64,000 bases of DNA, taken from Aureliella sp046290675 (lineage in GTDB: Bacteria > Planctomycetota > Planctomycetia > Pirellulales > Pirellulaceae). The notes under the pieces are model-generated. The model was not told where the DNA came from, did no database searches, and worked only from the letters and a program-made list of their open reading frames with translations. The DNA lies in NCBI GenBank assembly GCA_046290675.1, contig JBKAHA010000001.1, positions 868,001 through 932,000 of the forward strand, in the 5' to 3' direction. A program made the position numbers and the translations under genes. This document shows, in pieces, positions 58,972-64,000 of the stretch; within the stretch, counting starts at the first letter, position 1, and each line of letters begins with the position of its first letter.

Positions 58972-59763
58972 CTAGCCACTTTGCTTTTGGCGCGTCCGAG
59001 GCTTGCGGCCGCGAGGCTTCGAAGTCGTCTCTGGGATCATCTTTGGATCGAGCAGCTGCAACATGCGACTAATGCACAGACGATTGACACTGATGTTCAA
59101 TCGCCCAGCTTCCTCACACATTGCCTCGTGCAAACTCTTTGGCAGGCGAACGGTGATCATTCGCTGCGGATCATTGGGATCATTCTCCGGAAGATCACGG
59201 CTGCGAAGGGCCGTCAGCATCATTTGAATCTGGTGATATTGCTCGGTTCGAAGGAAAGCGCCAAAATCGGCGTGATTGTCGAACAGCGTGTGAACCAGAC
59301 CAGCTCCACCAAGGAGCTCACGGTAGAAGCAGACCCATGTTGGGGCGTTGCCAAACAGATCATTGGCGACATCGAACGCCTGCTGACAGCGAGTTTCGAA
59401 CGCCTGGGCAGGGACCAACTCGCCGCGAACGCGGGCTGCGACTTCATCAAACTTGCGAAGGTCATTCGCTAGCTTTGAATTGGGTTCAGCAGCAGGCTTG
59501 GGAGCCGGCGGCGGGGTGGCAGGCTGGGCAACCTGAGCAGGCATCGCAGAAGCAGTCGGCATAGGCTGCTGAACCGGCGCTGGCGGTAGACGGTTTGGTG
59601 CAGGCGGTGTCGGTGGCTGGGGAGGTGCCGCGAGGCCAGGTCCAGACAAAGGATGCGGGTGGTGAATGGTCGTTGGCTGCTTTGGCACAGGGTAGTTATT
59701 TCGAGAGCCATTCTGAGATCCATTAGGATTTGATCCAAACTGATTCGTGGGATCTGAGCTCAT
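58972..59763 (-). CDS. proline-rich protein with C-terminal ribbon-helix-helix domain
   Basis: A protein of 263 residues; ATG 59763 has GAGGAAG 5 bases upstream. The first 95 residues are Pro/Gln/Asn-rich and probably disordered. A helical middle region follows (about 95-190). Residues about 200-239 (QRMITVRLPKSLHEAMCEEA to MLQLLD) have the one-strand two-helix pattern of HicB/Arc-type DNA-binding domains, followed by a basic tail. No toxin partner is adjacent. It is probably a transcriptional regulator; DNA targets, if any, are unknown. The upstream A/C-rich island (59887-60170) may be related only by position. Confidence 0.75.
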   Translation of the reverse strand: MSSDPTNQFGSNPNGSQNGSRNNYPVPKQPTTIHHPHPLSGPGLAAPPQPPTPPAPNRLPPAPVQQPMPTASAMPAQVAQPATPPPAPKPAAEPNSKLANDLRKFDEVAARVRGELVPAQAFETRCQQAFDVANDLFGNAPTWVCFYRELLGGAGLVHTLFDNHADFGAFLRTEQYHQIQMMLTALRSRDLPENDPNDPQRMITVRLPKSLHEAMCEEAGRLNISVNRLCISRMLQLLDPKMIPETTSKPRGRKPRTRQKQSG

Positions 59764-59886
59764 TGATCTTCCTCATTTCGAATTGGGTGAGTCTGCACTC
59801 CGACCGGGACATCCGTCGTCCCGATGACACCCCCATCTTCTAAAGGGGATCAAACGCCTCGCTGTAAGTCGTTATTTTGCTAGCAG

Positions 59887-60170
59887 TTACGACACTTGAC
59901 TCCACCAACAAGAAATCAAGGCAACCCCCGCCCAAAAAACAGGCAGCCCAACCCTGCCCAAAAACAATGCACCGCAAACCCGACAGAAAACCAAGTGTCC
60001 AACCGAATCGCGGCTAAAAAACAGCCAAAAACCCAAAAAGAGCTCAAGCCCGACAGCCAACACGCCCGGCCGAACGAACAACCCTCTCCCGCGCCCCAAA
60101 CCGGCGCTAGCAAACCCAAAACCCAACCCAAAAACCTACTACAGCACCACCCAACTGACTTCAGCGAAGT
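59887..60170. other. A/C-rich low-complexity intergenic island
   Basis: About 280 bases in which A and C dominate the + strand, with repeated CCCAAAA and CCAACC words and few T or G. Frames through it translate to low-complexity protein on either strand and are not credible genes. The composition differs sharply from both neighbours. Confidence 0.7.
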
Positions 60171-60288
60171 CTAAAAGACATCACAACCACCGAAACAACC
60201 TGCCTTTGCATAGCCCAGTCGACTCCCTCCTGCCCCTCAGGAGTTGATTCATGCTAATTTTAGCAGAGTGATTCCACTCAGATCATTT

Positions 60289-60304
60289 TGGCACGAATAG
60301 TGCA
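60289..60304 (+). promoter_or_regulatory. sigma-54-type (-24/-12) promoter
   Basis: TGGCACGAATAGTGCA matches the sigma-54 consensus TGGCACG-N4-TTGCA at all fixed positions except one T. GG and GC have the required spacing. It lies 80 bases before the ATG at 60385. A GAGTG-N4-CACTC dyad at 60266-60279 could be an activator site, although it is close to the promoter. Confidence 0.65.
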
Positions 60305-60384
60305 ATTGACATCAAGCGACGGATTGATTCCCCCGCCGAGGCCCAAGGACGACCGCCTCAACACCTGCCAAGAAGGAGGCTTCG

Positions 60385-61407
60385 ATGTCTAGTCAAATTT
60401 CCAGAATCGTCCGAACGCTCGGGGTGCTCGGATTGCTAGCAATGGGCTCACCCGCTTTCGCCGGAGTCGGCTCCGCGGTTCACGAGTCCAAGATCCTGCG
60501 TGCCCAAGTCGATCAGCTGAAAGTCGTTTTGCGCTCGCGAACAACCACTCCTCATCCTGAACCGCTTTGCCAGCTTGAATCCGCGGCGGATCGACTTTGC
60601 GAAGCTCTGGCTTGCCCGCACAATCCGGAGCCCATCCTGTGCGCTCTTCGGGAGGCGGGCGCGGCAGCCGATGGGCTTGCACAACTGATCCAAGCCGACT
60701 GCCGACTTCGATCCAACTACACCGTTCGTGCCGCTCTCGACCGAGTCTGCCGACAGCTTGCCAGAACCCAGGTCGCCGTCGAATACCTATTAGCGGCTTC
60801 GACCTCCGCCGGCCATTCCCAGCCGCTCCCACAGCACTTCCCATTGCCGAACACGCTTGGAAACAGCACTCATGCCCCCCCTCCATGGTTAGTTCCGGCA
60901 ATTCCTGGCCAGCCGTCTTTGTACGGCAGCTACGGTTCGGGCGGCGTGTCGTCTGCGGCACAGCTTTTGGCTGAGCAGCGACGACTCGCGGATCAGCAAC
61001 GCATCCTAGAGCAGCAGCGAGAACAAGACCGCTTGCTTGCTCGTCAGTTCGAACAGCAAATTGCACAGCAACGAGCCGCAGAGCAGCGAAACCTAGATCA
61101 ACAGCGTCGCATTGCGGAACAGAATCGAATTGCAGAGCAACGAAGACTGGACGAACAACGCCGAGCAGCTGAGCGTCAGCGTGTGGTCGAGCAGCAACGG
61201 ATTAATCAAGAAAGGGCCCAGTTGGAACGACTGCTGGCTGAGCAGCGAGCTCGGACAAACCTGAATAACCAGAATCTGCGAAGCCCGTTTGGCGCGGCGC
61301 CGGCGGGTTTGAGTGGAAGGCCAATGCCATTCCCCCCTTCGGGTGCCCCTGACGGCCGCATTGCTCGCAGCATACTCAGCATGCTGCTTTCGGAAGCGGT
61401 TCGCTAG
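60385..61407 (+). CDS. secreted coiled-coil protein
   Basis: A protein of 340 residues with a strong ribosome-binding site (GAAGGAGG) and a clean signal peptide (RTLGVLGLLAMGSPAFA, cleaved before GVG). Residues about 30-140 form a helical domain with four to five cysteines (for example CEALACPHNPEPILCALREA). Residues about 190-295 are a Gln/Arg/Glu-rich repeat (DQQRILEQQREQDRLLARQF and similar) that should form a long coiled coil. The tail is rich in Gly and Pro. No family is recognised; a structural or binding role at the cell surface is inferred. Expression probably depends on sigma-54. Confidence 0.75.
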   Translation: MSSQISRIVRTLGVLGLLAMGSPAFAGVGSAVHESKILRAQVDQLKVVLRSRTTTPHPEPLCQLESAADRLCEALACPHNPEPILCALREAGAAADGLAQLIQADCRLRSNYTVRAALDRVCRQLARTQVAVEYLLAASTSAGHSQPLPQHFPLPNTLGNSTHAPPPWLVPAIPGQPSLYGSYGSGGVSSAAQLLAEQRRLADQQRILEQQREQDRLLARQFEQQIAQQRAAEQRNLDQQRRIAEQNRIAEQRRLDEQRRAAERQRVVEQQRINQERAQLERLLAEQRARTNLNNQNLRSPFGAAPAGLSGRPMPFPPSGAPDGRIARSILSMLLSEAVR

Positions 61408-61419
61408 GTGGAAACACAT

Positions 61420-61520
61420 GCGATTCGCTTAGCCGAAGCTCGAAGCGATTCGCTAAGCCGAAGCTCGAAGTGATTCGCTAGCATATAAGCTCGAAGCGAT
61501 TCGCTAATCGGAAAACGAAA
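61420..61520. repeat. 25-bp tandem repeat, four units
   Basis: Units near GCGATTCGCTAAGCCGAAGC plus TCGAA follow one another at 61420, 61445, 61470 (26 bases) and 61496 (degenerate). The AGCGATTCGCT core is almost palindromic, so each unit can form a small hairpin. It begins 13 bases after the coiled-coil gene stop; a related word (GCGGTTCGCTAGG) lies at the end of the gene. Confidence 0.8.
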
Positions 61521-61546
61521 GGCCAATGCTCCAAGGTTTCAGACGG

Positions 61547-61584
61547 AAGCCCCGCCAGTCAAACGGTGGGGCTTTATTTGTTTT
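61547..61584 (+). terminator. strong rho-independent terminator
   Basis: A 10-bp stem (AAGCCCCGCC with GGTGGGGCTT, one G-T pair) and an 8-base loop are followed by TATTTGTTTT. It should end transcription of the coiled-coil gene, after the tandem repeat. Confidence 0.88.
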
Positions 61585-62020
61585 GCCTTGGACATATTTC
61601 CCCAGACTGAGGGCTGAGCACGACACCGGAGCCCGAATTCCAAGGCACCTGAAGAGTCGCCGAGACCCACTTCACGGTATCGAGCGTCAATTTAGGCAGA
61701 CTCGGATGACTCATAACCTTTACAATTGAGCCAACCATAAAAAATCCAGCGAAACCGGAACTCGGCCCACCGCCAGTTCATCAGAGGAACATTGCGGTTC
61801 GTTGACATGGTGGGGAGCGGAATTAGAATCGAGACTGCTTTTTACCTAAATTTCGCATCTTATCACGGCGATTCATCCGTTTGCGGTGGCTTTAGGGGTC
61901 CGTTTCGATCCCCACTTTCCATGAGTTTTGCCACGAAATGAGCAGTCTCAGCACAGCGGAAACCACGTCGACCCATCTCCAAACCAATCTCGGCTCTTGC
62001 TCGATTTGAGGACGTTACAA
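61585..62020. other. intergenic region before the metzincin-like gene
   Basis: About 435 bases with no supported gene. It holds the leader and presumably the promoter of the next gene. The minus-strand frame at 61863-62102 overlaps the start of that gene and is spurious. Confidence 0.45.
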
Positions 62021-64000
62021 GTGAAGTCACGCAAGTCATCCAGACGGTCATCTTCTCACGCCGATCGCTGTCGCAAAGCTCTGCGTAATAGTCTCCGAAC
62101 ATTCGAGAATCTCGAGAAGAGAGAGATGCTCAACGCGGACTGGAATCCAGGAGCGGTAGCGGAGCGAACATTTTTCAGCAACGCCGAGAGTCAAGCCGCT
62201 ACACTCGCGTACCTAAATGAACGCTTCGGAGATGGCGGCGGCGCGTCTGCACCCGGAGAAGGCTTCTCGGACAATATCGTCGGCGCTGCCGAAGTCGAGC
62301 CGAACAACGGCCTCACCAGCGCGACTCTCGTGCCACTGGCCGGAAATTTCGGCGTGAACATTTCCGGCACGGGCGGGGCACGAGACGTCGATTGGTTCGC
62401 TGTTGATCTGGAAGCCGGAGCTATCGTCGACGCGCGGCTCATCGCGGGTCAGCTTGCGACGAGCCCACAGATCGCGATGTACGACCCAACAGGTCGTGAG
62501 ATTATCGCGAGCGCTGGTATCCCGACATCGCCGGAAGGGTCGCCACTGACTGGAGCCGACCCGGCCGCCGTGAACCCAACTGACATAGCTCTGCACTACG
62601 TCATCCCAACAGCCGGGCGTTACTACTATCGCCTCGGATCGCTCTCTGGGGCTTATACGCTTCAGCTGCGTCAATACCGACCTGTGCTCGAGGACGCGTC
62701 GTTCGGCACCAAACAAACTCTCTTCCTTGACTTCAATGGTGCTTCGTTCCCACGTGACCTATTCTTTGATGGTGCGCCCGGTACTGTCAATCTATCGGAC
62801 ACTCGCAACTTCTTAGGTGCCTACGGCATTCAAGATAATGACCACGACGCCTTCATCGACGAAGTAGTCCGTCGGTCAACTGCGAAGTTTGACTATCTGG
62901 CCGCGAACACCACCAATCCCAATTTCGGCATCGAGATTCTCAACAGTAAGGATCACGCGGACCCCTGGGGTGAAGCCAATGTCAGCCGTGTCGTCATCGG
63001 TGGAACCTGGCAGCAACTCGTCGGCGACCCTACCGCCGCCAGCTCGGGCGTACTAGGTATCGCCCAGTCAGTCGATGCGGGCAACTTCATCACAGAAGAA
63101 ACTGCGATCGTCATGCACGATACGCTGATTGCAACTGTTGGCCTCACGCCTATCGATCCGTTCGCTAGGCGAGTCGACGTAATCGCTGAACTAATGAGCT
63201 TGGTCATCGTCCACGAAGCTGGGCACTTCTTCGGCGGCCGTCACCAAGATCCAAATAATGCTATTCTCAGTATCATGGATCAGTTCTACGATCCGATTAT
63301 CAGCTCTGGTTCGGGTGACGATGGGATCTTCGGAACCGACGACGACGAGCCGGTTCAATTTCGCGCGGATCAGTTCACCGGCCTAGGCCAATTCAATCCT
63401 GATTTTACCGGCGACCCGAATGATTTCCCGCGTGGTTGGAACGACGTCGTGAACTGGATTGGCTGGGCGCTATCCACAGGGCAAGTCGGCGGCAGCACGA
63501 TCAACGGTACGGTCTTTAATGACCTGAATGCCAATCGCTCATTCGATGCGGGCGATAATGGCTTCGCCGGGGTCACGGTCTATGTAGACGCCAACAACAA
63601 CGCAATCTTTGACGCTGGTGAGGCTTCCGCAGTATCCGCTGCTGATGGTTCCTACAGCCTATCGGTGGGCGCTGGAACGCACATCATTCGCGAAGTTGTC
63701 CCAGCTGGATTCCGTCTCACCACAGCCGGCGCGTTGACGATCACCACCACGGCTGACCAGACGGTCAACAACGCCAACTTCGGCAACACTCAGGTTCTAC
63801 CTGATGTAACGGGTACGAAGTGGAGCGACACCAACGGGAACGGCATCCGCGACGCGGGTGAAAGTGCCATCGGTGGAGTTTGGATCTACATCGATGAAGA
63901 CGGTGACAATCGAATCGATATCGGAGAGCCTTCGACCCAGACGGCTGCCGACGGAACCTACAAGTTGACTTTCGGTGGTCCTGGAACCTACACGGTTCGG
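62021..64000 (+). CDS. large secreted metzincin-like metalloprotease with SdrD-type B repeats (partial at right edge)
   Basis: The frame opens at GTG 62021, with GAGG 9 bases upstream, and stays open to the edge: 660 residues seen. The basic N-terminus leads into RTFENLEKREML, the LExRxML-type leader seen on many giant planctomycete exported proteins, which supports this start over ATG 62126. Residues about 90-225 look like a pre-peptidase C-terminal (PPC) domain (VEPNNGLTSATLVPL). The catalytic region has HEAGHFFGGRH (residues 398-408), the HExxHxxGxxH zinc site of metzincins, and Met419 as candidate Met-turn. From about residue 495, repeats of the SdrD B/CNA-B type begin (DLNANRSFDAGDNGFAGVTV, DTNGNGIRDAGESAIGGVWI). 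Natural substrate unknown. Confidence 0.85.
   Translation, partial: MKSRKSSRRSSSHADRCRKALRNSLRTFENLEKREMLNADWNPGAVAERTFFSNAESQAATLAYLNERFGDGGGASAPGEGFSDNIVGAAEVEPNNGLTSATLVPLAGNFGVNISGTGGARDVDWFAVDLEAGAIVDARLIAGQLATSPQIAMYDPTGREIIASAGIPTSPEGSPLTGADPAAVNPTDIALHYVIPTAGRYYYRLGSLSGAYTLQLRQYRPVLEDASFGTKQTLFLDFNGASFPRDLFFDGAPGTVNLSDTRNFLGAYGIQDNDHDAFIDEVVRRSTAKFDYLAANTTNPNFGIEILNSKDHADPWGEANVSRVVIGGTWQQLVGDPTAASSGVLGIAQSVDAGNFITEETAIVMHDTLIATVGLTPIDPFARRVDVIAELMSLVIVHEAGHFFGGRHQDPNNAILSIMDQFYDPIISSGSGDDGIFGTDDDEPVQFRADQFTGLGQFNPDFTGDPNDFPRGWNDVVNWIGWALSTGQVGGSTINGTVFNDLNANRSFDAGDNGFAGVTVYVDANNNAIFDAGEASAVSAADGSYSLSVGAGTHIIREVVPAGFRLTTAGALTITTTADQTVNNANFGNTQVLPDVTGTKWSDTNGNGIRDAGESAIGGVWIYIDEDGDNRIDIGEPSTQTAADGTYKLTFGGPGTYTVR

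Noticed and set aside
59805..59823. Small hairpin (CGGGAC and GTCCCG) upstream of the ribbon-helix-helix gene
   Set aside because: Only six base pairs with no further support; expected often by chance.
59896..60174. Open frame of 92 codons on the + strand (and a similar one on the minus strand) in the A/C-rich island
   Set aside because: Open only because of skewed composition; low-complexity translation, TTG start, no ribosome-binding site.
61420..61520. CRISPR array
   Set aside because: Units are adjacent without variable spacers, so this is a simple tandem repeat.
61863..62102. Minus-strand frame of 79 codons before the metzincin-like gene
   Set aside because: Overlaps the N-terminal leader of that gene, which has better support.

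Overview
The window looks like a planctomycete chromosome, most likely from the Rhodopirellula/Pirellulaceae side of the phylum. The call rests on gene content: three planctomycete cytochrome/PSD (DUF1549-DUF1553) proteins, two DUF1501 proteins, two formylglycine sulfatases, a zinc-finger/Ser-Thr kinase fusion divergent from an ECF sigma factor, giant secreted proteins, and an N-terminal LExRxML-type leader on the last gene. No rRNA, tRNA, CRISPR array or intact insertion sequence was seen. It reads as ordinary chromosomal and accessory sequence, not as an obvious island.

Layout. 1-0.7 kb: C-terminal end of a membrane protein. 0.8-7.5 kb: a compact nucleoside/ribose operon on the + strand (LacI-type regulator, secreted nucleoside hydrolase, ribokinase, lipoprotein RbsB, RbsA, RbsC) behind an 18-bp perfect palindrome that is a good operator candidate. 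The secreted hydrolase could release ribose outside the cytoplasm, RbsBAC would import it and RbsK phosphorylate it. 7.7-13.1 kb: a polytopic membrane protein (minus), then a PSD/DUF1501 pair (plus) separated by a strong stem-loop, then a frameshifted PhnB-like gene.

14.0-29.4 kb: three consecutive + strand exported proteins. These are a TPR protein of about 3,400 residues, a protein made almost entirely of secretin-type N domains without a recognisable secretin barrel, and an EF-hand/P-domain protein. The leader of the second gene can fold into two mutually exclusive hairpins. This cluster is the best candidate in the window for an undescribed envelope system. 29.7-31.3 kb: a sulfatase preceded by a MITE-like element. 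31.3-34.2 kb (minus): a four-gene unit with a HAMP-like membrane protein, two TadE-like pseudopilins and a vWA TadG-like protein, with no Tad ATPase nearby.

34.5-44.2 kb: a second PSD/DUF1501 operon (minus), a lipid-flippase-like membrane protein and a third PSD protein (plus). 44.3-49.6 kb: the kinase (minus), the divergent ECF sigma factor (plus) and an AqpZ-type aquaporin (minus). 49.9-56.6 kb: a membrane/leucine-rich-repeat protein, a serine beta-lactamase-like hydrolase (minus) and a sulfatase with a HEAT-like tail. 57.1-64 kb: a small zinc-ribbon membrane protein, ScpA (minus), an intergenic region with repeats, a ribbon-helix-helix protein (minus), an A/C-rich island, a secreted coiled-coil protein behind a sigma-54-type promoter and followed by a strong terminator, and the start of a large secreted metzincin-like protease that runs off the right edge.

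All functional calls are from reading motifs by eye. No database search or structure prediction was run. Domain borders are approximate, and several start codons are ambiguous and flagged as such.
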